This document shows positions 45,907 to 53,496 of a DNA stretch of 58,322 bases, piece by piece. Origin of the DNA: Clostridiales bacterium (GTDB lineage Bacteria; Bacillota; Clostridia; Caldicoprobacterales; DTU083); assembly GCA_012842605.1 (NCBI GenBank), contig DUSN01000001.1, forward strand, positions 1 through 58,322, given 5' to 3'. Each line of letters begins with the position of its first letter. Positions within the stretch are counted from its first letter, which is position 1. A program made the position numbers and the translations under genes. Under the pieces are notes generated by a model. It was not told the origin of the DNA. It worked only from the letters and a program-made list of their open reading frames with translations, and ran no database searches.

Positions 45907-47313
45907 CTAATAACCCAGTCTTGCAGCTTCCCGCAAAATACTGCCTGCCAGGGGAGCAGCCTTGCTTCCGCCTGTTCCGGAATTCTCCAATATTACTGCT
46001 ATGGCTAAGGTAGGATGATCAGCCGGTGCAAAACCTATAAACCAGGCATGAGGATTTTTATCGCTGCCGACTTCAGCTGTTCCGGTCTTGCCCGCTATGA
46101 GCATTCCTTTTGTGCGAGCTCTGCTGCCTGTGCCATTCTCTACCACATTAACCATCATATTAGTCAGGGTTTGCGCTATTTCAGGAGTTGTAGCATCAGC
46201 CAGCTTTGAATGACCTTGCAGCCGTATTTTGCCGGAACGCGGCTGAATTCCATAAATTAGCCTTGGTTCGGGCATAATCCCTTTATTTGCTATAGCAGAC
46301 GCTACTAAAGCCATATGCAAGGGAGTTACCAGGACCTTTCCCTGTCCAATGCCTGACCAGGCTAATTCTTCTGCATCGGTTTTATGGTTAATGGGCAGCT
46401 CGCTTTTCGAAGTCTTGATGTCGGAAAATAAAAAGTCCTTGTTAAATCCGAACTTCTCAGCTGTTTTTTTAAGCTGCTTCCATCCCACGTCCAGTGACAA
46501 TTGGGCAAAGTATGCATTACAGGAAACCTCCATAGCACGGGAAAGGTTGACTTGACCGTGAGCTTCCCCATCATAGCATTTGATGATAAATCCGTTAATT
46601 TCAGTAGAGCCCTTGCACTCCACCACATAATCATTCAAGTTTTCCATTGATTCCAAGGCTGCTGCAGCTGTAATTACCTTCATTATGGAGCCAGGAGTAA
46701 ACCTCCCGTATGAAGCCTTGTTCAAAAGGCTTTCATCAGCAGGGTCTTCATTGTCAGCAGAGGGGTTGAAGGAAGGCTGACTCACCAGTGCTAGTATTTC
46801 ACCGGAATTAGGGTTCATAAGAACTACACTGCCCTTTGATTTACCCATTGCCTGGCTAATAAATTTCTGCAGTCTCATATCAATGGTCAGGATTACATCG
46901 TTGCCTACTTCCTGGTCCAAAAATGCCTTTTGGTATATACGTTCAAACAAGTTATTGTCATATCCTAACAAATATCGTACATATAGAGCCTCAGCACCTA
47001 TACCGTATTTTTTTGAGCCAATAACATGAGCCGCATACCGGCTGTCCTTGTGATAACTTCTATAATATGTTAAAGCCCCGTTATCGTTTTTATATGACCT
47101 GGTTTCAACCAGCACCTTTCCATTTCTGTCAGATATGCTTCCCGGTATAATTGAAGGATTTGTCATATCAACTTTTACTCTTGTGTTGTTAGGATCAGAA
47201 AACCACCGGTCGCTGTATAAAAACAGATTATAATAGAAATAAACAGTAAGAATTACAAATAGCCCAAGCAGAACTATCAAGGCACTTCTTATATTTCGCT
47301 TTAAATATTTCAT
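45907..47313 (-). CDS. Class B penicillin-binding protein (transpeptidase)
   Basis: 468-residue membrane-anchored D,D-transpeptidase: one helix near residues 10-30, a short pedestal region (PSIIPGSISDRNGKVL), then active-site motifs SxxK (TPGSIMK), SxN (SCN) and KTG (GKTGTAE). The small pedestal resembles elongation PBPs of the PbpA/SpoVD group. Its ATG overlaps the stop of the SEDS gene (ATGA), so the two form a SEDS-PBP pair that polymerises and crosslinks glycan. Elongation, division or spore function is not decidable. Confidence 0.94.
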   Translation of the reverse strand: MKYLKRNIRSALIVLLGLFVILTVYFYYNLFLYSDRWFSDPNNTRVKVDMTNPSIIPGSISDRNGKVLVETRSYKNDNGALTYYRSYHKDSRYAAHVIGSKKYGIGAEALYVRYLLGYDNNLFERIYQKAFLDQEVGNDVILTIDMRLQKFISQAMGKSKGSVVLMNPNSGEILALVSQPSFNPSADNEDPADESLLNKASYGRFTPGSIMKVITAAAALESMENLNDYVVECKGSTEINGFIIKCYDGEAHGQVNLSRAMEVSCNAYFAQLSLDVGWKQLKKTAEKFGFNKDFLFSDIKTSKSELPINHKTDAEELAWSGIGQGKVLVTPLHMALVASAIANKGIMPEPRLIYGIQPRSGKIRLQGHSKLADATTPEIAQTLTNMMVNVVENGTGSRARTKGMLIAGKTGTAEVGSDKNPHAWFIGFAPADHPTLAIAVILENSGTGGSKAAPLAGSILREAARLGY

Positions 47314-48710
47314 CGCTGCTCGTCACCTTCATCATTAATCATCTCATCCAAATCCTGATCAAATTCAGTCTCCATATTATGTGCTAACCATTCATTCTTC
47401 ATGGATATACCCTGTATAATTCCAAGAATACAAAGACTAACTACCATAGAACTGCCTCCATAGCTTACAAATGGCAGTGTGATACCCGTCAGAGGAATCA
47501 TTTTAACCACTCCGCCTATAATTATGAAAGCCTGAATACTCAATGAGACAGCACTGCCGCAAGCCAGCAGCATATCAGCAGGCTGCCTGGCCTGAAAGGC
47601 TTTCTGCATACTTCTTATAAGTATTAATGCATAAAATCCAATTACCATGCCTCCTACCAGAATCCCGAACTCTTCGCATATGGCAGCAAAAATAAAATCA
47701 GTGCGCGACGCCGGGATAATGTAAGGTGCACCAAGACCCAAGCCCAGACCAATCAGCCCGCCGCTTCCCATTGCCATCAGAGACTGAGCAACCTGCCATC
47801 CTTTTCCGCCCACATCAGCCCAGGGATTTTTCCAGGCTTCTACCCTCACACGTACATGTGCGAAAATTTTATAGCTAATAAAGGATGCAATTGCACCGGC
47901 TCCTGCAGCAGCTATAGTTAAAAGCAAATCATTGGTACTTATATAGTATATAAACAAAAATACAATGAAGTAGTGCAAGGCGCTTCCTAAGTCCTTTTGC
48001 ATAACAACGCCCAGAACCGATGCAATAACAAATATATAAACAGGCAGTTTCTGACGAAATGTTTTCTCTTCATTCAGCGAATAGGCAAGTACTATGATAA
48101 AAATAAATTTAGCAAACTCTGCTGGCTGAATAGAAAAAGGACCTATGGGAATCCGGCTGGTGGCTCCTCCCGATTCTTCACCAAAAAATGCAACCAAAAA
48201 AAGTATAGCCGGACCTGCAGCCATCAAAGGATAGATCAGCTTACCCAGGCTTTTAATCCTTGGCACTGCCAGCATAACAAGAAACATAGCCGCACAGCCT
48301 GCAGCAAACCATTCCACTTGCTTTAACGCCAGTTCGGGAGTCAAACGCTGCAGCATGATGAAACCTAAAACTGCAAGGGTATCAACTGAAAGCAGCATAA
48401 CTTCATCCAAACCGGGGAAAAGATAATAAAGCAGATAGAACTGGAACAGGATTACTGCGGAAACCAAAACTCCAAGCAGGGCAGTGTCTATGCTAATACC
48501 CCCCGGATCCTGCAAAGACAGCAAACCGAAAGCAGTAAGAGAAAAGAGCACCAGTATAAATGGTATATTGCCTGTGGAACGCGGGACGCTTTTACTCGAA
48601 AAAATACCCCGTATGGTTTTTGCTGCACATTGAGCAAATATATAAATAATTAAAAGAACAAACCAATAACGCAGAGTTAATGCTAATATTTCATATTGCT
48701 TATTACTCAC
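47310..48710 (-). CDS. SEDS family glycosyltransferase (FtsW/RodA/SpoVE)
   Basis: 466-residue multi-pass membrane protein; about 12 helices. The SEDS signature GPFSIQPAEFAKFIFI and GGSSMVVSLCILGI are present, along with an N-terminal extension of about three helices that is longer than classical RodA, as in many clostridial FtsW-like proteins. It polymerises peptidoglycan glycan with the adjacent PBP. GTG at 48710 has GAGAGG 8 nt upstream; the TTG two codons earlier is too close. Confidence 0.93.
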   Translation of the reverse strand: MSNKQYEILALTLRYWFVLLIIYIFAQCAAKTIRGIFSSKSVPRSTGNIPFILVLFSLTAFGLLSLQDPGGISIDTALLGVLVSAVILFQFYLLYYLFPGLDEVMLLSVDTLAVLGFIMLQRLTPELALKQVEWFAAGCAAMFLVMLAVPRIKSLGKLIYPLMAAGPAILFLVAFFGEESGGATSRIPIGPFSIQPAEFAKFIFIIVLAYSLNEEKTFRQKLPVYIFVIASVLGVVMQKDLGSALHYFIVFLFIYYISTNDLLLTIAAAGAGAIASFISYKIFAHVRVRVEAWKNPWADVGGKGWQVAQSLMAMGSGGLIGLGLGLGAPYIIPASRTDFIFAAICEEFGILVGGMVIGFYALILIRSMQKAFQARQPADMLLACGSAVSLSIQAFIIIGGVVKMIPLTGITLPFVSYGGSSMVVSLCILGIIQGISMKNEWLAHNMETEFDQDLDEMINDEGDEQR

Positions 48711-48950
48711 TAACAATACCTCTCAAAGCCACTGAATGAATCTATCATCATTCAATCCATTTTTTGTTTAGCATTATCTTGAAAACATTACTAATGTATT
48801 CGATAAAACAAACCAAAACCCTTCCCTTATTATGTTAAGCATAATTTACATTTATTATTGGTATATTATTATTTCTTAAATCATTAATGAAGATTTTATC
48901 TAAGATAAGCATACTTCTTATATAATTACACTGGTTTGCTGGTACTTCCC
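48711..48950. other. AT-rich gap between SEDS gene and tRNA terminator
   Basis: No gene is visible. One inverted repeat (TGAATGA/TCATTCA at 48733-48754) is followed by six T on the plus strand, but no plus-strand gene precedes it. A promoter for the SEDS-PBP pair should lie here; I found no convincing one. Confidence 0.5.
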
Positions 48951-48989
48951 AAAAACAATTAACCCGCCGGCCAGAACGGCAAGCGGGTT
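48951..48989 (-). terminator. terminator of tRNA-Arg
   Basis: AACCCGC / GCGGGTT stem extended by inner pairs, followed by AATTGTTTTT on the minus strand, directly after the tRNA 3' end. Confidence 0.85.
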
Positions 48990-48990
48990 T

Positions 48991-49066
48991 TGGTGCGTCT
49001 GACAGGAGTTGAACCTGCGGCCTTTCGAGTCGGAGTCGAACGCTCTATCCACTGAGCTACAGACGC
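48991..49066 (-). tRNA. tRNA-Arg (anticodon CCG)
   Basis: 76-nt tRNA with CCA encoded. Acceptor arms GCGTCTG / CAGACGC, D-arm GCTC / GAGC, anticodon stem TTCGA / TCGAA with loop CTCCGAC (anticodon CCG, reading CGG), T-arm with TTCAACT loop and discriminator A. Single-gene transcript with its own promoter and terminator. Confidence 0.95.
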
Positions 49067-49078
49067 TTAACGTTATGA

Positions 49079-49107
49079 ATTATAACACATAATAAAAAGG
49101 CAGGCAA
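49079..49107 (-). promoter_or_regulatory. promoter of tRNA-Arg
   Basis: TTGCCT-17-TATAAT on the minus strand, ending about 12 nt before the tRNA 5' end. Confidence 0.7.
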
Positions 49108-49256
49108 GGTTATCGCAAAACTTTGCTTATTAATTTACCGGACTGTGTAAAAATAACACAGTGCCTGAAACTAAAAGCTAGCATGTAAATTCTATAACAT
49201 AATATGTGATTTTTGTAAGGAAATATAGATAAAATGTCAAAAATTCTATCAACCTG

Positions 49257-49285
49257 TTTTCAATGCTGAAATATGATGCTATAAT
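49257..49285 (+). promoter_or_regulatory. candidate promoter of orphan receiver gene
   Basis: TTTTCA-17-TATAAT on the plus strand, predicted start near 49292. This makes the upstream ATG at 49263 untranscribed and supports the GTG start at 49323. Confidence 0.55.
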
Positions 49286-49322
49286 CGTTCATAAGATGCA
49301 AACTGAAAGGAATGAATCGTCA

Positions 49323-49721
49323 GTGAATCTGCGTGTAGTCATGGTTGACAGCAGCTATAATGCGCGTCGGGACATAGATAATAAAGTTAAATGGGTGGAA
49401 AATGACTTTGAACTTGTAGGTGAAGCTTCAAATGGTGAGGAGGCTTTGGCACTTCTGCCCCATGTCTCTCCCCATGTAGTCCTTACAGAAATACGCATGC
49501 CCAGAATGGATGGTATTACTTTCATTGAAAACGCAAAGAAAAGATGGCCGAATATCAAATATGTTATTGTCAGTAACTATGATAATTTTGATTATCTAAG
49601 GCAAGCTATGAAGGTAGGAGCATATGACTATATTCTTAAGCCTGTTAAACCTGATGAGATAAATCAAGTATTGAAAAGAGCCAAAACTGAAATTGAAACC
49701 AATGTAAGAAGGTTTTTTTGA
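49323..49721 (+). CDS. Orphan receiver-domain protein with Asp-to-Glu acceptor
   Basis: 132-residue stand-alone CheY-like domain, the only gene on the plus strand. The fold is clear (LRVVMVDSS; VVLTEIRMPRMDG; VIVSNYD; ILKPVKP), closest in style to YesN/AraC-type response regulators, but no output domain follows. The phospho-acceptor Asp is replaced by E56, and the second acidic-pocket residue after D9 is S10, while S84 and K106 are kept. Phosphorylation is therefore unlikely; Glu may mimic the active state. Start chosen as GTG with AAAGGA about 10 nt upstream; ATG at 49296 is the alternative. No histidine kinase is nearby. Confidence 0.85.
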   Translation: MNLRVVMVDSSYNARRDIDNKVKWVENDFELVGEASNGEEALALLPHVSPHVVLTEIRMPRMDGITFIENAKKRWPNIKYVIVSNYDNFDYLRQAMKVGAYDYILKPVKPDEINQVLKRAKTEIETNVRRFF

Positions 49722-49749
49722 AAAGCAGCTGTCGTATACAGCTGCTTTT
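49721..49749. terminator. bidirectional terminator between receiver gene and ybbR
   Basis: Perfect 12-bp stem (AAAAGCAGCTGT / ACAGCTGCTTTT, 5-nt loop) lying between convergent genes, with T-rich 3' arms on both strands. The receiver stop codon overlaps its first base. Confidence 0.85.
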
Positions 49750-49804
49750 CAATTTCATACTGCTTAATTTGTACATTATTATACATACTTCATTATACAT
49801 GTTT

Positions 49805-51085
49805 TTATTCTTCCCGGCCTGGTTCAGTCTGCTCAATTGCCTGAATATCAACTATTACAAATTCCGATGAAATTTGTATTAACTCTGCCCTGTTGGGTAT
49901 TGTCAGCGTTAGAGGCAGTTCATACTGCCCTGGTACAAAGTTCTCCTCACCCGGAGCAGGATCGAGCTGTGCCAAATCCACTGCCGGAGCCAGACTCTGG
50001 GCAGTTATTGCATTTACAGCAGTATAAGGCCCTTTTAGCTGTAAAGATATTGAAATATTTTCCATTGTTGCCTGAAAGCCTTCCGGTACATTTTTAACAG
50101 CTATGTGATTATTGCTAATCTGTATATTTTTCTCAATTGTTGTTTCGCGTATATTAACCACAACATTTACCTTTGAAGGCTGCCCTGGCTCAAGGAACAC
50201 GCCTTCCTCCAGCATAATGCCTACGGAGGCATAGACGTTTTCAACAGCATTTTGAATATCTATTGCTTCTGTCGATAAAGATGACAAGTTTCCCAATATG
50301 CTGGCATATCCGTTTATAGTTAACCGGGGTGGGTCTATGCTGATACCATCTACCACAAATCCATTTGCCGGCTGTCCTATAATATTAGCTTTAACAGCCA
50401 CACTTTTTATTGGATAAATTGGTATGGATACCATGGCAAATTCCTGGCGAAGGTTCAAATACTCAGATTCAACAACACGTCCTGCAGCATCTACCAGCTT
50501 TATAGGAAGAGACTGCTTTATAGTACTCTCATCCTTGTCAAGCTTAACCTGTACAACTCCTTTTACCACAATATCCACCAGTGATTCGGCTCCGTATATA
50601 GTTATATTCTGAGGCTCGGCAGTAGCTTCGTGAACAAAGTATCCTTCTCCGCCGTTTCCGGTAACCTCAACCACCACAGGCACAACTTTGGTTGCTATCT
50701 TGTTAATGGTAATAGGTATTTCCGGAATCTTATCCAATTTAACTTCCCGGGGAACAAGCCCTTCGATTTTTAACTCTACCTGCCGTGTTCCAGTCCAGTC
50801 AATTTCACTTAAATCAAGGACTGCTTTTAAGTTTGCGGTATTCACTTTTCTAATATCATTAACTAAACCTCTTATGCGTATAGTAATATTGTCAACAGGA
50901 TCTTCCACCAGAGTCAGTTGTTTATCATTCAATACATCCATGTTGATTATTTCTACTTTAACATCCGTAATATTTTTCGTTACTTCAGGATTTAACTCAC
51001 TCACTGCATAAAGCCAAAGAATGATTGCCACTATGAGTGAAATTATCTTTATTGATAAATTGTTCGTAAAAAAATTACTGTTCAT
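49805..51085 (-). CDS. ybbR: YbbR-domain regulator of CdaA (CdaR)
   Basis: 426-residue protein with one N-terminal membrane helix (about residues 11-28) and several YbbR repeats outside the membrane (for example VKVEIINMDVLND near the start). Orthologues bind and modulate the c-di-AMP cyclase CdaA. ATG with GGAGG 7 nt upstream; overlaps cdaA by 11 nt. The third usual gene, glmM, is absent downstream. Confidence 0.92.
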   Translation of the reverse strand: MNSNFFTNNLSIKIISLIVAIILWLYAVSELNPEVTKNITDVKVEIINMDVLNDKQLTLVEDPVDNITIRIRGLVNDIRKVNTANLKAVLDLSEIDWTGTRQVELKIEGLVPREVKLDKIPEIPITINKIATKVVPVVVEVTGNGGEGYFVHEATAEPQNITIYGAESLVDIVVKGVVQVKLDKDESTIKQSLPIKLVDAAGRVVESEYLNLRQEFAMVSIPIYPIKSVAVKANIIGQPANGFVVDGISIDPPRLTINGYASILGNLSSLSTEAIDIQNAVENVYASVGIMLEEGVFLEPGQPSKVNVVVNIRETTIEKNIQISNNHIAVKNVPEGFQATMENISISLQLKGPYTAVNAITAQSLAPAVDLAQLDPAPGEENFVPGQYELPLTLTIPNRAELIQISSEFVIVDIQAIEQTEPGREE

Positions 51086-51929
51086 TCCTTGACCTCCACT
51101 TTTTCGGAATGAAGGAACGAGGTTCCTTTTCCCTGATGTAAACCTTTTTAAGCATTTCTCTTAAGGCCTTGGAATCCAGATAACGCGTCAGCTTTCCGTT
51201 GCCGGCTATGGAAATGACTCCGGTTTCTTCTGACACCACTATGGCAAGAGCGTCTGATGTCTCAGATATTCCTAGAGCTGCACGATGCCGGGTTCCTAAT
51301 TGCTTGCTTATGCTGGTGTTGTCAGTAAGAGGCAGAAAGCAGCCGGCTGCAGCGATTCTGTCTCCCCGGATAATTACAGCACCGTCATGAAGAGGAGTAT
51401 TGGGAGTAAAAATGTTTTCCAGCAAAGAGCTGGTTAATACACCGTCTATTTTAACTCCAGTTTCTATTACATCATTTATTCCGGTTTTTCTTTCAACCAC
51501 TATGAGGGCTCCGATCCTGGATTTGGCCATGCTCTGCACTGCACGGACAATTTCATTAATAATAATGCCTGGATCCTTGTCATCATGAACAAACATCAGC
51601 TTATCAAAAAGCTGACCTCTTCCTATCTGCTCCAGTGCCCTTCGAAGTTCAGGCTGAAATACTATGAGCAGAGCAATTACGCCTACAGTTGCTGTATTTT
51701 TCAAAATCCAGTAAATGGTATTAAATTGAAGTATTTCACTGAGCTTTGTGGCAAAAAGCAATATGGCCAGACCTTTTAATACCTGTTCAGCCCTGGTTTC
51801 TCTGATCAGTAACAACAGCTTGTACAGAACAAAGGCAACAATTGATATATCTATAACATGCTGGATGACATATGGAAATTGTATATAAGGATCAATATAA
51901 GAAAAAATTCTTGAAAAAGCATCCCACAT
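51075..51929 (-). CDS. cdaA: Diadenylate cyclase CdaA
   Basis: Membrane c-di-AMP synthase of about 284 residues: roughly three N-terminal helices, then the DAC domain with the DGA motif (PLHDGAVIIRGDR) and RHR motif (GTRHRAALGISE), so it should be active. It controls potassium and wall homeostasis. ATG at 51929 has GAGGGG 9 nt upstream; 16 earlier codons lack one. Confidence 0.96.
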   Translation of the reverse strand: MWDAFSRIFSYIDPYIQFPYVIQHVIDISIVAFVLYKLLLLIRETRAEQVLKGLAILLFATKLSEILQFNTIYWILKNTATVGVIALLIVFQPELRRALEQIGRGQLFDKLMFVHDDKDPGIIINEIVRAVQSMAKSRIGALIVVERKTGINDVIETGVKIDGVLTSSLLENIFTPNTPLHDGAVIIRGDRIAAAGCFLPLTDNTSISKQLGTRHRAALGISETSDALAIVVSEETGVISIAGNGKLTRYLDSKALREMLKKVYIREKEPRSFIPKKWRSRNEQ

Positions 51930-52008
51930 GCAGGCACGCCCCTCTTTGGTGTGATAAACATATATATTATATAACAATTATACTTTTTCAAAAAGTATAT
52001 TATATACT

Positions 52009-52551
52009 TTAATGCTTTATCGGATTATAACTGTGATGTTCTACCCGGAATCTCATTAAGGTAAAATTCTCATCCCTGCTGATTCCAGCCTTACTTAAAG
52101 CAATATTCAGCTGTTCTTCTTTTGTGCTGATTCCGGTCAAGTCAGGCAGCAGCAAGCCTGTCCTGTTATCCTTTATCACAATTATACCATATTCACGAAC
52201 ATTATACTCATCTGTAATACAAATTCTTTCAGGTTCTTCCAAAACATCCACGACATACTCCAAAGAAGGCAGCTCTTCACATGTTACCGGCAGAAACCTG
52301 GAATCCATTACTCCTGCGAATATTGCATTATGTATGATCTCATCTGCAAGGCAATCTCTTTCAGGCTGAAATGTCCCCATACATCCTCTTAATTCATTAT
52401 TTTTGCGAATCGTAACAAAACAACCTCTTTTACCTGGCTTAATTCCATTTAACTTCAATTGTTTCCAATCTATAATATAACCATTCTTAAGGTAGGTCTC
52501 CAGGGCAGTTTGCGCCAGTTCTATATAAGGATCATTGTTTTTCAAACACAT
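52009..52551 (-). CDS. AMMECR1-domain protein
   Basis: 180-residue single-domain AMMECR1 protein; the hallmark LRGCMGTFQP and the FPVTCEELPSLEYVVDVL-like region (here FLPVTCEELPSLEYVVD) are present. In many bacteria this domain travels with MEMO1-like dioxygenase and radical-SAM proteins; neither is nearby. Biochemical role unknown. Weak ribosome site (AGGAAC) before the ATG. Confidence 0.9.
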   Translation of the reverse strand: MCLKNNDPYIELAQTALETYLKNGYIIDWKQLKLNGIKPGKRGCFVTIRKNNELRGCMGTFQPERDCLADEIIHNAIFAGVMDSRFLPVTCEELPSLEYVVDVLEEPERICITDEYNVREYGIIVIKDNRTGLLLPDLTGISTKEEQLNIALSKAGISRDENFTLMRFRVEHHSYNPIKH

Positions 52552-52592
52552 TGCATGTTCCTACTTTCTTTATCGGTGTTATATTGCCATAT

Positions 52593-53351
52593 TTAAAATA
52601 ATGATGTATAAATGGATAAAAGGGATGGAGTATTCATTCCATCCCATTGAAATGTATCTTCGGTTGCAAAATATTCAATTATACCACTGAATATTGACCA
52701 GGCTATTTTTTCCTGATACTCATCAGTTTTCAGAAGTGCTTCTTCTTTTGCGTTGGAAAGAAAGCCGCATTCTACTATTACCGAAGGCGCGCTGCTGGCC
52801 TTAAGGATGACAAGATTGTCTGCGGGCTTAATTTTGCGGTTGTTGCCCTCGATAAGATTTTCAACCAGTTTGGTCTGAATGCATACCGCCAGCTTTTTTC
52901 CTTTCTCACTTCCTGCCATATAAAATGTTTGTGCACCAAAATATTTAGACTGAGGAAATTTATTCATATGAATGCTTATTACAATATCCGCATTGCTGTT
53001 TTTTATCAATTCTACTCTTTTTCTCATATCTTCCGATTTTCGTGCAGCCAAACCTTCATTGGTTTCCCTTGTCATTATCACTGTTGCATTATGATTAGTC
53101 AAATACTGCTTAAGTTTCATTGCAACCTTAAGGTTCAGCTCATCTTCCCTGGTTCCCGACGGACTTACAGCGCCTGAATCTATGCCGCCATGCCCGGGAT
53201 CAATTACAATAACTTTATTATCTGCCGGTGAAGAAAATACAGCCAGCATATCCTTATCCGCCGGCTGAGCAGCAATAATCAGAATCAAGCCAATTCCAAC
53301 CAAAGCCCATAATAAAAACAGCTTGTTTCTTGAAAGATACAAATATTTCAT
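52593..53351 (-). CDS. cwlD: N-acetylmuramoyl-L-alanine amidase CwlD
   Basis: 252-residue Amidase_3 enzyme with an N-terminal membrane/signal helix. Zinc ligands are His in DPGHGG, Glu in REDELNLK and His in SIHMN; the catalytic Glu is in VIVECGFLSN. The fold and size fit CwlD, which starts muramic-lactam formation in the spore cortex, so the organism probably sporulates. The ATG at 53351 has GGAGGG 6 nt upstream; an ATG two codons earlier lies within that site. Its last codons carry a terminator-like hairpin. Confidence 0.92.
   Translation of the reverse strand: MKYLYLSRNKLFLLWALVGIGLILIIAAQPADKDMLAVFSSPADNKVIVIDPGHGGIDSGAVSPSGTREDELNLKVAMKLKQYLTNHNATVIMTRETNEGLAARKSEDMRKRVELIKNSNADIVISIHMNKFPQSKYFGAQTFYMAGSEKGKKLAVCIQTKLVENLIEGNNRKIKPADNLVILKASSAPSVIVECGFLSNAKEEALLKTDEYQEKIAWSIFSGIIEYFATEDTFQWDGMNTPSLLSIYTSLF
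52614..52645 (-). terminator. terminator-like hairpin inside cwlD 3' end
   Basis: GGGATGGA / TCCATCCC stem with an 8-nt loop and TTTTAT after it on the minus strand. It lies in coding sequence: the stop codon is 27 nt further downstream. Confidence 0.5.
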
Positions 53352-53467
53352 CTGCATCCCTCCATACAAGTATCAGTTAATAATAAAAAGTATTCCATCA
53401 CCACCTGAATTATTACCTGAATACTAATAGGATATAGGCATAAACAAAGTCATTTTTATAAAAGCAA

Positions 53468-53496
53468 GGGAAACCGGAAATTATAGTCCGGTTCCC
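53468..53496 (-). terminator. terminator of GH94 gene
   Basis: GGGAACCGGA / TCCGGTTTCCC stem (one bulge) with TTGCTTTTATAAAAA after it on the minus strand; the TAA stop codon lies in the loop. Confidence 0.75.

Noticed and set aside
48733-48754. Plus-strand terminator-like hairpin upstream of the SEDS gene
   Set aside because: No plus-strand gene precedes it, so it has nothing to terminate.
49263-49322. Upstream ATG start for the receiver gene
   Set aside because: It would lie before the predicted transcription start and adds residues not typical of receiver domains.
51979-51999. Perfect TATACTTTTT/AAAAAGTATA palindrome between AMMECR1 and cdaA genes as a terminator
   Set aside because: One-base loop and almost pure A/T; likely low-complexity chance.
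53352-53400. Possible sporulation sigma factor promoter before cwlD
   Set aside because: GAATA and CTGATACT-like elements can be found but the match and spacing are too loose to call.
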